Below are positions 47,782-56,817 of a DNA stretch of 57,517 nt, one piece after another. Numbering within the stretch: the first letter of the stretch is position 1; every line of letters starts with the position of its first letter. The notes beneath the pieces were generated by a model. The model was not told the origin of the DNA. It saw only the letters and a list, made by a program, of their open reading frames with translations, and searched no databases. The stretch covers positions 1-57,517 of the forward strand of contig NZ_JAPZSY010000061.1 in the NCBI RefSeq assembly GCF_027532025.1, read 5' to 3'. Position numbers and translations under genes: made by a program. The DNA comes from Inhella sp. (GTDB lineage: Bacteria; Pseudomonadota; Gammaproteobacteria; Burkholderiales; Burkholderiaceae_C).

Positions 47782-48168
47782 TCAGCGCCCGAACCGCTCC
47801 CAAAGGGCCACGCCCCAAGTCGCGGCCGCCAGCAACAGACTGAGGAGCACGGCCGCGCTGCCCAAGTCCTTGGCGCGGCCCAGCAACGGGTGCAGCTCGG
47901 TGCTCAGCGCGTCGGCCAGGGCCTCGACGGCGGAGTTGATGAGCTCCACCACCAGCACCAACAGCATCACGGCCACCAAGGCCAACGCGTGCCAAGCCGT
48001 GGTGGCCACGAAAGGCACGGCCAGCAACAAGACGGCGCACAGGGCCAACTCCTGACGGAAGGCGGCCTCGTGCGTCACCGCCTGTTGAAGGCCTTGACGG
48101 GAGTAACGAAAAGCTTTGAAGACGCGGGCGATACCGCCACGACTCTTTTGGGGGGCGTGCAAGCTCAT
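47782..48168 (-). CDS. dgkA: Diacylglycerol kinase
   Basis: A 128-residue integral membrane kinase with three hydrophobic helices. The conserved HEAAFRQELALC (NEAAFRQE in E. coli) and ELINSAVEALAD (EILNSAIEAVVD) hold the active-site Glu residues. It recycles diacylglycerol to phosphatidate. The start overlaps the upstream kinase stop by ATGA, so it is the third gene of a response regulator-kinase-dgkA operon. The facing gene is the phosphoethanolamine transferase eptA, which makes diacylglycerol as by-product when it uses phosphatidylethanolamine. Joint control therefore makes chemical sense. Confidence 0.93.
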   Translation of the reverse strand: MSLHAPQKSRGGIARVFKAFRYSRQGLQQAVTHEAAFRQELALCAVLLLAVPFVATTAWHALALVAVMLLVLVVELINSAVEALADALSTELHPLLGRAKDLGSAAVLLSLLLAAATWGVALWERFGR

Positions 48169-49430
48169 GCGGATGGTTCCGACAGTTCCAGTTGGACGGT
48201 GAAGCCCTGCCCAGGCAGGGTGGGGGGCAGCAGCAGGCGCCCGCCGTGGGCGCGAGCCACCAAGTCGGCCAGGCGCAAACCCAGCCGGTGCTCTTGGTCG
48301 GTGTTGCTCTGCAGGGCGAGCAAGATGGCTTGACGCTCGGCATCGCTCACGCCCAGGCCGTCGTCCTGCAAGAGCAGGCCGTTGGGGCCGCTGGGTTGCA
48401 GGCGCAGCAGCGCACCGCCGTGGCGTTGAGCGTTGTCCACCAGGTTGAGCAAGGCCGCAGCCAAGAGCTCGGCGTCGGCGCGCACGCAGACCGGCGGGCC
48501 GTCGAGCAACTCCAGGCCCGGCGGCAGCAGTTCGCACAGCAGGGCTCGCGCGTCCAGTGGCGCTGCCTGCACCTCGGGCTGGGTGCGGAACAGGCGCAGC
48601 AGCGCCAGGACCAGTCGCTGCAATCGCGTGGTGGCCGAGCGGACTTGGGCCAAACGGTGCAGTTCGGGGTGCTCCTTGAGGGCCACGGCCAACTGGGCGT
48701 CGATGCCTGCCAACGGGGTTCGCAGCAGGTGTGCCGCCTGCGCGGCGAAGGCGCGCTCGAACTGCAATCGTTGCGCTAGGCGCTGGCCCAGGCCCTCGAG
48801 CGCCTGGTGCACCGGCGCCAACTCGCGGCGCTCAGGAGGGCCCAGCCCCCAGTCTTGCTGCAGGTCTTCGGGGGCGACGCGGTGGAGCCGCTCCGACATG
48901 AGCTCCAGCGGCCGCAGAGCCCGCCGCGTGCGCAGCACCAGCAGGGGCAGCACCACCAAGGCCACAGCCAAGTAGGTCATGCCTACGTTGATGAACACCT
49001 CATTGCGGGCCTCGTGACGCTCCTCGCGGGCCTGGGCCACCAGCAGCAAATCGCCCTGGCTGCCCACGGCCTGACCATACACACGCCAATGCGCCAAGTC
49101 GCTGAAGCCCGCTCGAGGCGCCTGCAGCAACAGGGGGCTGGCGTCCACATCGGCCGAGTGCTGGCGCACGGCACCGCGGGCGTCCAACAGCACCCAGGCG
49201 AAATGACCGGCTTGGTGCACGGTGGGCGGCTCGTCCTGCGATGGCCGGGGCAAGCGAGCCACCAACGGAGCCAGGCCCTCGGCGCTGGCGCGCAGGGCGT
49301 CATCCAGCAACTCATCCACCTCGTCGTGCACGGTGCTGAGGGCTGCCACGCCCAGGGCCAGGGCGCCGGCCAGGGCACCAGCGCCGACGATCCAAGCCAG
49401 CTCGCCGACGATGCTCGGCAGGCGCTTCAT
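48165..49430 (-). CDS. Sensor histidine kinase (QseC/PmrB-like)
   Basis: A 421-residue membrane kinase. Two helices (about 8-32 and 150-172) bracket a periplasmic sensor of about 120 residues. A HAMP-like linker follows, then HisKA with AAHLLRTPLAG (the usual Glu after His is Leu) and an HATPase (NLVDNAQRHG; QDDGLGVSD; HRLGLRLAD). The HATPase G2 box is weak, but the fold is complete. It overlaps its response regulator by 4 nt and dgkA by 4 nt. The operon context with eptA suggests sensing of envelope stress, metals or cationic peptides (inference). Confidence 0.9.
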   Translation of the reverse strand: MKRLPSIVGELAWIVGAGALAGALALGVAALSTVHDEVDELLDDALRASAEGLAPLVARLPRPSQDEPPTVHQAGHFAWVLLDARGAVRQHSADVDASPLLLQAPRAGFSDLAHWRVYGQAVGSQGDLLLVAQAREERHEARNEVFINVGMTYLAVALVVLPLLVLRTRRALRPLELMSERLHRVAPEDLQQDWGLGPPERRELAPVHQALEGLGQRLAQRLQFERAFAAQAAHLLRTPLAGIDAQLAVALKEHPELHRLAQVRSATTRLQRLVLALLRLFRTQPEVQAAPLDARALLCELLPPGLELLDGPPVCVRADAELLAAALLNLVDNAQRHGGALLRLQPSGPNGLLLQDDGLGVSDAERQAILLALQSNTDQEHRLGLRLADLVARAHGGRLLLPPTLPGQGFTVQLELSEPSA

Positions 49431-50083
49431 GCCAGCACCGCGCGGTAGCCCAGACCGCGCTGCGACTCGATCCAGTCTCGACCCAGTTTGCGGCGCAGGT
49501 TGGACACGTGCACCTCCAGGGCGTTGCTGGTGGCCTGCGCCCCATCGAAGCCGAGTACCAAGCCCTCCAGGTCGGTTTTGGCCACCCAGCGTCCAGCCCG
49601 CCGCGCCAGGGCCTCCAACACCGCCCACTCGCGGGCGGTCAAGGCCACGGGCTGCCCATGCACGCGAGGCTGGCGCGCATCCCAATCCAAGGCCACACCG
49701 CCGGCCAGCGCCAACCGGCGCGGCTGGTGGCGGCGCACGCAGGCGCGCAAGCGCGCAGCCAATTCTTCGGGGGCGAAGGGCTTGACGATGTAGTCGTCGG
49801 CCCCGCCCTCGAGCCCCTGGATGCGGTCGGCCACCGCATCGCGGGCGGTGAGCATGAGGGCCGGGGTGGTGGCACCCGCCGCGCGCTGGCGCCCCAGCCA
49901 CTGCAAGCCCGAGCCGTCGGGCAGTTGCCAATCCACCAGCCAGGCGTCGAAGGGCTCGCCCTGCACCGCCGCCTGGGCTTCGTCCAGGCGGGTGCACCAG
50001 TCGACGACCTGGTCATCGGCGCGCAGGAAGTCGCGCAGGCCTTCGCCCAAGATCCGGTCGTCTTCGATCAACAAGACACGCAT
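49427..50083 (-). CDS. OmpR-family response regulator (QseB/PmrA-like)
   Basis: A 218-residue regulator. The receiver has LLIEDD at the start, acceptor Asp in LVDWQLPDGSG, TARDA and KPFAPEEL with the conserved Lys. A C-terminal winged helix (about 125-215; LTAREWAVLEALARRAG, SNALEVHVSNLRRKLG, RGLGYR) follows. OmpR-type regulators bind direct repeats with 10-11-bp spacing. Four such repeats lie between this gene and eptA (50145-50183), so eptA and its own operon are the probable targets. It overlaps the kinase gene by ATGA. Confidence 0.94.
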   Translation of the reverse strand: MRVLLIEDDRILGEGLRDFLRADDQVVDWCTRLDEAQAAVQGEPFDAWLVDWQLPDGSGLQWLGRQRAAGATTPALMLTARDAVADRIQGLEGGADDYIVKPFAPEELAARLRACVRRHQPRRLALAGGVALDWDARQPRVHGQPVALTAREWAVLEALARRAGRWVAKTDLEGLVLGFDGAQATSNALEVHVSNLRRKLGRDWIESQRGLGYRAVLA

Positions 50084-50144
50084 CCCGCCATCATGCCCCG
50101 GTCGGCTGAAGCCGAGCTGGAGCCGACGTGGCGGGCAGGGAGCG

Positions 50145-50183
50145 CCTCAGGCCGGCTTCAGGATCGCTTCAGGATCGCTTCAG
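50145..50183. promoter_or_regulatory. Four phased half-sites, probable response-regulator operator
   Basis: CCTCAG at 50145 and CTTCAG at 50156, 50167 and 50178 recur at exactly 11-bp steps; the spacers at 50162-50166 and 50173-50177 are both GATCG. This is one helical turn, as for PmrA-type boxes (CTTAAG-N5-CTTAAG). A TTTCAG follows at 50191 out of phase. The array lies in the 121-bp gap between the response regulator gene and eptA, 21 bp from the eptA ATG, so it is well placed for both promoters. Confidence 0.7.
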
Positions 50184-50204
50184 GCTGGGTTTTCAGAATG
50201 CCGC

Positions 50205-51884
50205 ATGTCTGCTCTGCCCACCACCACCGCCCGCGCATCGCGCTGGGCGCCGCCGATCTCTTTGCCCCCTGAGGCGGTCATCGGCCTGTTGTGCCTGTAC
50301 TGGTCGCTCACCGCCAACCGCAGCTTCTTGGTGGGGGCTCGCAACGCGATGGAGGGCGCCTCGCTGAGCCTGATGTTGGTGCTGGGGCTGATGCTGGCGC
50401 TGCTGCACTTCGTGTTGGTCGCGCCCCTGGTCACCCGGTACGGTGGCCGCCTGGTGTTGGCGGTGATGGTGCTGGTGGCGGCGGTCAGCAGCCACTTCGT
50501 GCAATCGGTGGGGGCGGTGATCGACCCCGACATGCTGCGCAACGTGCTGCGCACGCATTGGACGGAGTCTCGCGAGTTGCTCAACCTCTCGATGCTGACG
50601 CACGTGCTGGTGCAAGCGGTGCCGGCGTGGTGGTTCCTGAGCCAGGTGCGGATGACCCCGCCCAGCGGGCCGTGGTGGCGCAGCCCGCTGCGGCGCTCGG
50701 GCACATGGCTGCTGGCGGTGCTGGCGTTCTTGGTGCTGCTGTTCAGCGTGTACCAGCCGGTGTCGAGCCTGATGCGCAACCACAAGGCCCTGCGTTACCA
50801 GATCTTGCCCGCTGCGCCACTGTGGTCCACCCCGCGCAGCCTGTTCAACGAGGCCAAGGAAGCGCGCCGCGTGCGCGAGCCCATCGGCCAAGACGCCCAA
50901 CCCGGGCCCAGTTGGCAAGCGCAAACCCGCCCGCGCGTGTTGGTGCTGGTGGTGGGCGAAACCGTGCGCTCGGCCAACTGGGGGTCCCACACCAGCCTGG
51001 ATGGCAGCGCCCGCAACACGGCCCCGCTGACCGGTGCCCTGCCCGACCTGGCGCTGTTCCCGGTGGTGCAAAGCTGCGGCACGCACACCGAAAGCTCGCT
51101 GCCCTGCATGTTCGCCCCGATCGGGCGCCGCGACTATGACGAAGACCGCATCCGTCGCCAGCTGTCCCTGATGCACGTGCTGCACCAGGCCGGAGTGGGC
51201 GTTCGGTGGCGCAACAACCAAAGCGGCTGCAAGGGCGTTTGCGAAGGCTTGCCCATCGAGCACACCTCGGAGCTGCCGTTGGACCCGGCCCTGTGCCCCA
51301 AGGGCCAGTGCCGGGACGAGGCCTTGCTGCACGGCCTGGCGCAAGACCTGGCCCAAGCCCAGGGCACCCAGGTGTGGGTGCTGCACATGCTGGGCAACCA
51401 CGGCCCGGCCTATCACCGCCGCGTGCCGCCCGGCGCCACGCCTTACCAGCCGTACTGCGCCCACGACGACCTGGGACGCTGCAGCCGGGTCGACATCGTC
51501 AACGCCTACGACAACGCGCTGCGCCACACCGACGCCCTGCTGGCGCAACTGTGGCAGACGATGAAATCGGCCTCCAACGTCGACACCGCCCTGATCTTCA
51601 TCCCCGACCACGGCGAAAGTCTGGGCGAACGCGGCATCTATTTGCACGGCCTGCCTTACGCCGTGGCGCCGCGAGAGCAAACCGAGGTACCGATGCTGCT
51701 GGGCCTGAGCCCGGGCTTCGCGCAAGCGCGAGGCTGGACGCAGGACTGCCTGCGCTCGCTGCCCAGCAAGACCACGGCCCCGCAGCACGACCACCTGTTC
51801 CACACCGTGCTCACCTTGGTGGACGTGCGCACCCAGCTGTACGACCCGCAGTGGGACCTGATGCGCCCGTGCCAAAACCCATGA
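50205..51884 (+). CDS. eptA: Lipid A phosphoethanolamine transferase
   Basis: A 559-residue inner-membrane enzyme. About five membrane segments (residues 15-180) precede a periplasmic sulfatase-fold domain. The nucleophile Thr253 is in VVGETVRSANWG; SCGTHTESSLPCMF, MLGNHGPAYHRR and IPDHGESLGERGIYLHG carry the metal and substrate residues of the EptA/MCR family. It adds phosphoethanolamine to lipid A phosphate and lowers affinity for cationic peptides. The start at 50205 is the first ATG after the operator array; the longer frame upstream crosses the response-regulator gene. Its stop overlaps a PAP2 phosphatase gene (ATGA). EptB- or OpgE-like specificity cannot be fully excluded. Confidence 0.92.
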   Translation: MSALPTTTARASRWAPPISLPPEAVIGLLCLYWSLTANRSFLVGARNAMEGASLSLMLVLGLMLALLHFVLVAPLVTRYGGRLVLAVMVLVAAVSSHFVQSVGAVIDPDMLRNVLRTHWTESRELLNLSMLTHVLVQAVPAWWFLSQVRMTPPSGPWWRSPLRRSGTWLLAVLAFLVLLFSVYQPVSSLMRNHKALRYQILPAAPLWSTPRSLFNEAKEARRVREPIGQDAQPGPSWQAQTRPRVLVLVVGETVRSANWGSHTSLDGSARNTAPLTGALPDLALFPVVQSCGTHTESSLPCMFAPIGRRDYDEDRIRRQLSLMHVLHQAGVGVRWRNNQSGCKGVCEGLPIEHTSELPLDPALCPKGQCRDEALLHGLAQDLAQAQGTQVWVLHMLGNHGPAYHRRVPPGATPYQPYCAHDDLGRCSRVDIVNAYDNALRHTDALLAQLWQTMKSASNVDTALIFIPDHGESLGERGIYLHGLPYAVAPREQTEVPMLLGLSPGFAQARGWTQDCLRSLPSKTTAPQHDHLFHTVLTLVDVRTQLYDPQWDLMRPCQNP

Positions 51885-52615
51885 GCCGCGCCGGGATGAG
51901 CCCAACGCCAACGGCTTGGCAGCCGACGGCGACGCTGCTGGGCTGGGCGCTGACGGCCATCTTGGCCTGGGACGCCACCTCGGGCGACCTGGCCGTGGCG
52001 CGCTGGTTCGGGGACGCGCAAGGCTTCGCGGCCCGCAACGCGTTTTGGGCCGAGCAGGTGCTGCACAACGGCCTGCGCTGGGTCAGCGCGATGGTGCTGG
52101 CCTGGATGCTGTACGACCTTTGGCGCCCATGGCGCCCCGCCGACGGCCCCAGCCGCCGCGAGCGCGCCTGGGCCCTGGCCGGCGTGCTGCTGGCGGTGCT
52201 CGTCGTGCCGGCGCTCAAGAGCGTCAGTCGCACCAGCTGCCCGTGGAGCCTGGCCGAATTCGGCAGCGTGGCGCAGTGGGTGTCGCACTGGGAGTGGGGC
52301 GTCGGCGACGGAGGACCGGGGCGCTGCTTCCCCTCCGGCCACTCGGCCGGCAGCTTCGCGTTTTTCGCCCTGGTCTGGCTTTGGTGGCGCACGCCCGGGG
52401 TGCAGCGTTGGATGCTGGCGGGCGTGTTGCTGGCCGGCCTGCTTGGGTCGTTCGGGCAGTGGGCGCGTGGGGCGCATTTCGTCAGCCACAGCCTGTGGGC
52501 CGCGCTCGCCTGCGGGGTGCTCACGGGCGTATGGCAGCGGCTGGGCGAGCTCCGCTGGGCGCCGATGACCCGGCGTGCGGCGCCCGCACGTTCGGCATCT
52601 GCAGTTGCGGATTGA
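51881..52615 (+). CDS. PAP2-superfamily membrane phosphatase
   Basis: A 244-residue membrane protein with about six hydrophobic helices. The phosphatase signature is split as usual: LKSVSRTSCPW (motif 1, Lys and Arg), CFPSGHSAGSFAFF (motif 2, PSGH) and RGAHFVSHSLWAAL (motif 3, Arg and His). This pattern belongs to the PAP2 branch often found beside phosphoethanolamine transferases. It probably removes a phosphate from a membrane lipid, lipid A or undecaprenyl carrier. Its ATG overlaps the eptA stop, so both are made together under the same operator. Confidence 0.87.
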   Translation: MSRAGMSPTPTAWQPTATLLGWALTAILAWDATSGDLAVARWFGDAQGFAARNAFWAEQVLHNGLRWVSAMVLAWMLYDLWRPWRPADGPSRRERAWALAGVLLAVLVVPALKSVSRTSCPWSLAEFGSVAQWVSHWEWGVGDGGPGRCFPSGHSAGSFAFFALVWLWWRTPGVQRWMLAGVLLAGLLGSFGQWARGAHFVSHSLWAALACGVLTGVWQRLGELRWAPMTRRAAPARSASAVAD

Positions 52616-52681
52616 TTCGTAGTCGGCCGAGGCGGGCCCGGGCAGCATGAGGGCTCGATTCACTGCCCGACCTTGACCGAC

Positions 52682-53716
52682 ATGCCGACGCCCCGCCTCA
52701 CCACCCTCACCCGCCGCACCCTCGTGGCCCTAAGCGCCGCCGCCGCTTTGGTGGCCAGCCCCGCCTTGTGGGCCAAGGACGTGACCCTGCTCAACGTCAG
52801 CTACGACCCAACGCGCGAGTTCTACGTGGACTTCAACAAGGCCTTTGCGGCCCACTGGAAGAAGAAGACTGGGACCGAGGTCAGCGTCAAGCAAAGTCAC
52901 GGCGGCTCGGGCAAGCAAGCCCGCTCGGTCATCGACGGCCTGGACGCCGACGTGGTCACCCTGGCCCTGGCCTACGACGTGGACGAGCTGCACGCCAAGG
53001 CCAAGCTCATTCCGGCCGATTGGCAAAAGCGCCTGCCGCACAACGCGAGCCCTTACACCAGCACCATCGTGTTCCTGGTGCGCAAAGGCAACCCCAAGGG
53101 CATCAAGGACTGGGACGACCTCGTCAAGCCCGGCGTCGCGGTCGTGACCCCCAACCCCAAAACCAGCGGCGGCGCGCGCTGGAATTACCTGGCCGCCTGG
53201 GGCTACGCCCTGAAGAAGAACGGCAACGACGCGGCCAAGGCCGAGAAGTTCGTCGCCGACCTGTTCAAGAACGTGCCGGTGTTGGACAGCGGTGCCCGCG
53301 GCTCGCTGACCACCTTCGCCGAACGCGGCGTGGGCGACGTCTTCCTCAGCTGGGAAAACGAAGCCTTCCTGGCGGTGAAGGAACTGGGGCCCGAGAAGTT
53401 CGAGATCGTGGTGCCGTCGCTCAGCATCCTGGCCGAGCCGCCGGTGGCCGTGGTGGACAAAAACGTGGACCGCAAGGGAACCCGCGCCGTGGCGCAGGCT
53501 TACCTGGAATACCTGTACACGCCCGAAGGCCAGGAGCTGGCCGCGCAGAACTACTACCGCCCGCGCGACCCGCAGGTGGCCGCCAGGCATGCCAAGACCT
53601 TCAACCTGAAGGTGAACCTGTTCACCATCGACGACGTGTTCGGCGGCTGGACGAAGGCGCAGACCACGCACTTCAACGACGGCGGCGTGTTCGATCGCAT
53701 CTTCACCAAGAAGTAA
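52682..53716 (+). CDS. sbp: Sulfate ABC transporter substrate-binding protein, copy 1
   Basis: A 344-residue periplasmic binding protein. After a signal peptide (about 1-31, ending ALWA) come [42 protein letters not shown] and [20 protein letters not shown], the sulfate-binding signature. An in-frame TTG lies at 52673, but the ATG at 52682 gives a normal twin-positive signal start. It is closed off by a terminator at 53735, so it is transcribed alone or at a higher level than the rest of the transporter. Confidence 0.94.
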   Translation: MPTPRLTTLTRRTLVALSAAAALVASPALWAKDVTLLNVSYDPTREFYVDFNKAFAAHWKKKTGTEVSVKQSHGGSGKQARSVIDGLDADVVTLALAYDVDELHAKAKLIPADWQKRLPHNASPYTSTIVFLVRKGNPKGIKDWDDLVKPGVAVVTPNPKTSGGARWNYLAAWGYALKKNGNDAAKAEKFVADLFKNVPVLDSGARGSLTTFAERGVGDVFLSWENEAFLAVKELGPEKFEIVVPSLSILAEPPVAVVDKNVDRKGTRAVAQAYLEYLYTPEGQELAAQNYYRPRDPQVAARHAKTFNLKVNLFTIDDVFGGWTKAQTTHFNDGGVFDRIFTKK

Positions 53717-53734
53717 ACAGCCCCGCCGCCGCCC

Positions 53735-53779
53735 AGGGCCGGTCGCTGCGTCGCACGACCGGCCCTTTCATTTGTTTTT
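53735..53779 (+). terminator. Terminator between the two sulfate-binding genes
   Basis: An 11-bp perfect stem (53735-53745 with 53756-53766) and 10-nt loop, followed by a T-rich stretch ending in TTTTT at 53775-53779. It lies 19 bp past the first binding-protein gene. Confidence 0.85.
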
Positions 53780-53883
53780 CGCATCAGCAGCCGCCAATCG
53801 CTTCGTGGCGCACCCGGCGGCGCCTTTCTAGAGTCCGTTGCTCACACCCGCCCATCGTGGGCAGTCCAGGAGTTCTTGTGTTG

Positions 53884-54894
53884 ATGAATCGTCGTGTGGC
53901 TTGGCGTGCATGGATCGCCGTGGGCTTGGGGATGGTGGCTGGCGCCGCTGGGGCTTCGGGACCGACGCTGTTGAACGTCAGCTACGACGTCAGCCGTGAG
54001 TTCTACAAAGACTTCAACGTGGCCTTCGCGGCGCACTGGAAGAAGGCGACGGGGGAAACCTTGACCCTGAACCAGAGCCACGGCGGTTCGAGCCGCCAGG
54101 CCCGCAGCGTGGCCGACGGCCTGGAGGCCGACGTGATCACGATGAACCAGGCCAACGACATCGACATCCTGTTCGAGCGGGGCCGGCTGGTGCCGCAGGA
54201 CTGGGCCAAGCGCCTGCCCTTCAACAGCGCCCCCACCACCTCGGTGTCGGTCATCCTGGTGCGCAAGGGCAACCCCAAGAACATCCGCGACTGGAGCGAC
54301 CTGGGCCGTCCCGGCGTCAGCGTCATCATCCCGAACCCCAAGACCAGCGGCAACGGCCGCTACACCTACCTGGCCGCCTGGGGCGCAGCGGTGAAAAACG
54401 GCGTCAGCCACGACGCTGCGCGCGCCCTGGTCACGCGCATCTTTGCCAACGTGCCGGTGCTGGATGGTGGCGGCCGTGGCGCCACCACCACCTTCGCACA
54501 GCGCAACCTGGGCGACGCGCTGGTGACCTTCGAAAGCGAAGCGCCGCTGATCGTCAGGGAGTTCGGCGACCAGTTCGAACTGATCTATCCCAGCCGCACC
54601 ATCCTGGCCGAGAACCCAGTCAGCGTGGTGGACAAGGTGGTCGACAAAAAGGGCACGCGCAAGCAGGCCGAGGCCTACCTCCAGTTCCTTTACTCCCCCG
54701 CCGGGCAAACCATCGCCGCCCAGCACCACCTGCGGCCGCGCGACCCCAAGGTGCTGGCGCAGCACGCCAAGCGCTTCCCCAAGGTGGAAACCTTCACGGT
54801 GGACGAGGTCTTCGGCAGTTGGACGCAGGCGCAGAAGCTGCATTTCAACGACGGCGGCATTTACGACCAGATCGTACTGGCCACCAAACGCTGA
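53884..54894 (+). CDS. Sulfate ABC transporter substrate-binding protein, copy 2
   Basis: A 336-residue paralogue of the preceding gene. Signal peptide (about 1-24), then LLNVSYDVSREFYKDFN, NQSHGGSSRQARSVADGLEADVITM and IPNPKTSGNGRYTYLAAWGAA. The binding residues seem equally conserved, so sulfate (or thiosulfate) is expected. AGGAG (53868-53872) is 5 nt from an in-frame GTG at 53878 and 11 nt from the ATG at 53884; either could start translation. It leads straight into cysT, cysW and cysA, so this copy is the one built into the transporter operon. Confidence 0.93.
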   Translation: MNRRVAWRAWIAVGLGMVAGAAGASGPTLLNVSYDVSREFYKDFNVAFAAHWKKATGETLTLNQSHGGSSRQARSVADGLEADVITMNQANDIDILFERGRLVPQDWAKRLPFNSAPTTSVSVILVRKGNPKNIRDWSDLGRPGVSVIIPNPKTSGNGRYTYLAAWGAAVKNGVSHDAARALVTRIFANVPVLDGGGRGATTTFAQRNLGDALVTFESEAPLIVREFGDQFELIYPSRTILAENPVSVVDKVVDKKGTRKQAEAYLQFLYSPAGQTIAAQHHLRPRDPKVLAQHAKRFPKVETFTVDEVFGSWTQAQKLHFNDGGIYDQIVLATKR

Positions 54895-54909
54895 CCCCCC
54901 GACCCCACC

Positions 54910-55749
54910 ATGCTGCTGTCCCGCGCCCTGCTCAAGCGCCACACCGTGCTGCCCGGCTTTGACCTGGCGCTCGGCCTCACGCTCCTGTACCTGAGCCTGA
55001 TCGTCCTCATTCCGCTGTCGGCGGCCTTTCTCAAGACCTTCACCTTGACCTGGGCGCAGTTTCTGGAGGCCACCACCACCCCGCGGGTGCTGGCCTCGTA
55101 CCGCCTGAGCTTTGGCGCATCGTTCCTGGCCGCGCTGCTGAACGTGGTGTTCGGGTTGATCGTGGCCTGGGTGCTGGTGCGCTACCGCTTCCCGTTCAAG
55201 CGCGTGGTCGACGCCATGGTGGACCTGCCCTTCGCCTTGCCCACCGCCGTCGCCGGCATCGCGCTCACGGCCATCTGGGCCCAGAACGGCAGCCTGGGTC
55301 AGTACCTGCCCTTCAAGGTCAGCTACACGCCGCTGGGTGTGTGGGTTGCGCTGGTGTTCATCGGCTTGCCCTTCGTGGTGCGCACGGTGCAGCCCGTGTT
55401 GGAGGACGTGAACCGCGAACTGGAAGAAGCTGCCGCCACCCTGGGCGCGAGCCGCCTGCAGACCTTCTCCAAGGTGATCTTCCCCATCGTGGCCCCGGCC
55501 CTGCTGACGGGCTTCGCGCTGGCCTTCGCTCGCGCCTTGGGCGAATACGGCTCGGTCATCTTCATCGCCGGCAACATGCCCATGGTCAGCGAGATCACGC
55601 CGCTGCTCATCATCACCAAGCTGGAGCAGTACGACTACGCCGGCGCCACCGCCATCGCGGTGGTGATGTTGCTCACCAGCTTCGCCCTGCTGCTGCTGAT
55701 CAACCTGCTGCAAGCCTGGGCACGGCGTCGCCAGGGAGGCGTGGCATGA
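54910..55749 (+). CDS. cysT: Sulfate/thiosulfate ABC permease CysT
   Basis: A 279-residue inner-membrane permease with about six helices. The cytoplasmic EAA loop that contacts the ATPase reads [29 protein letters not shown]. The N-terminal [24 protein letters not shown] and [16 protein letters not shown] match CysT/CysU. It starts 15 bp after the second binding protein gene, and its stop overlaps cysW by ATGA. Confidence 0.95.
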   Translation: MLLSRALLKRHTVLPGFDLALGLTLLYLSLIVLIPLSAAFLKTFTLTWAQFLEATTTPRVLASYRLSFGASFLAALLNVVFGLIVAWVLVRYRFPFKRVVDAMVDLPFALPTAVAGIALTAIWAQNGSLGQYLPFKVSYTPLGVWVALVFIGLPFVVRTVQPVLEDVNRELEEAAATLGASRLQTFSKVIFPIVAPALLTGFALAFARALGEYGSVIFIAGNMPMVSEITPLLIITKLEQYDYAGATAIAVVMLLTSFALLLLINLLQAWARRRQGGVA

Positions 55750-56678
55750 CCGAGATCGCCCGCCCCTTGCCCGACCCCGCCGTGGGTTCTCCCCCGCCAA
55801 CGCCCAACCCGGCGCGCACCGGGCAAGCGCCCATCTCGCTGCGCGGCGCCACCAGCGAGCCGCCCTGGGTGCGCCGCAGCCTGATCGGCTTGGCGCTGGC
55901 GTTCATGACCCTGTTCCTGTTCGTGCCCTTGGGCACCGTTTTCTACGAGGCGCTGAAAAAGGGTTGGGACGTGTACCTGGCCGCCTTGGTGGACCCCGAC
56001 GCCCTGTCGGCCATCCAGCTCACGCTGCTGGCCGCCGCCATCAGCGTGCCGCTGAACCTGGTGTTCGGCGTCGCTGCTGCGTGGTCCATCGCGAAGTTCG
56101 AGTTCCGCGGCAAGAACGTGCTGCTCACCCTCATCGACCTGCCGTTCTCGGTCAGCCCGGTCATCGCCGGCTTGATCTACGTGCTGGTGTTCGGCCTGCA
56201 AGGCTGGTTCGGCGAGTGGCTGCGCGACCACGACCTGAAGGTCATCTTCGCGCTGCCCGGCATCGTGCTGGCGACGGTGTTCGTGACCTTCCCCTTCGTG
56301 GCGCGGGAGCTGATCCCGCTGATGCAGGCGCAGGGCATCGAGCAAGAAGAAGCCGCCCGCGTGCTGGGCGCCGGCGGCTGGCAGATCTTCCGCCGCGTGA
56401 CCCTGCCCAACGTGAAGTGGGCGCTGCTGTACGGCGTCATCCTGTGCAACGCCCGCGCCATGGGCGAGTTCGGGGCCGTGAGCGTCGTCAGCGGCCACAT
56501 CCGCGGGCAAACCAACACCATGCCCCTGCACATCGAGATTGTTTACAACGAATACCAGTTCGCCGCCGCCTTTGCCGTGGCCTCGCTGCTCGCCGGCCTG
56601 GCCCTGGTCACCCTGGTGCTGAAGTACCTGGTGGAGCAGCGCGTGAAGCACCAAATGAAGGAGTCCCAACATGCCTGA
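55746..56678 (+). CDS. cysW: Sulfate/thiosulfate ABC permease CysW
   Basis: A 310-residue permease, partner of CysT. An unusually long N-terminal tail of about 40 residues rich in Pro precedes the first helix. Then come [22 protein letters not shown] and the EAA loop [22 protein letters not shown], followed by [19 protein letters not shown], typical of CysW. Translation is coupled to cysT (ATGA). A 135-bp gap separates its stop from cysA, in contrast to the tight packing upstream. Confidence 0.95.
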   Translation: MTEIARPLPDPAVGSPPPTPNPARTGQAPISLRGATSEPPWVRRSLIGLALAFMTLFLFVPLGTVFYEALKKGWDVYLAALVDPDALSAIQLTLLAAAISVPLNLVFGVAAAWSIAKFEFRGKNVLLTLIDLPFSVSPVIAGLIYVLVFGLQGWFGEWLRDHDLKVIFALPGIVLATVFVTFPFVARELIPLMQAQGIEQEEAARVLGAGGWQIFRRVTLPNVKWALLYGVILCNARAMGEFGAVSVVSGHIRGQTNTMPLHIEIVYNEYQFAAAFAVASLLAGLALVTLVLKYLVEQRVKHQMKESQHA

Positions 56679-56817
56679 TCAGCAGCAACGCGGGCCGAGC
56701 GCCGGGCCGCTCCCGAGCAGGTCCGCTCAGGCGGTGGATGGACGGCTCCACGCCGCCCGCCACGCCCTCCCCTCGGGGGATCGGTCAACCGTGTCGTCGA
56801 ACGGGGTGCAGGCATGA
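56671..56817 (+). CDS. Possible 48-residue coupling ORF between cysW and cysA
   Basis: A frame of 48 codons begins at an ATG that overlaps the cysW stop by 8 nt and ends in a TGA that overlaps the cysA ATG (ATGA at 56814-56817). The predicted peptide ([20 protein letters not shown] at its start) is polar, has no membrane segment and resembles nothing known. The exact fit at both ends would let ribosomes pass from cysW to cysA. It may equally be an accident of GC-rich intergenic DNA. Confidence 0.3.
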   Translation: MPDQQQRGPSAGPLPSRSAQAVDGRLHAARHALPSGDRSTVSSNGVQA

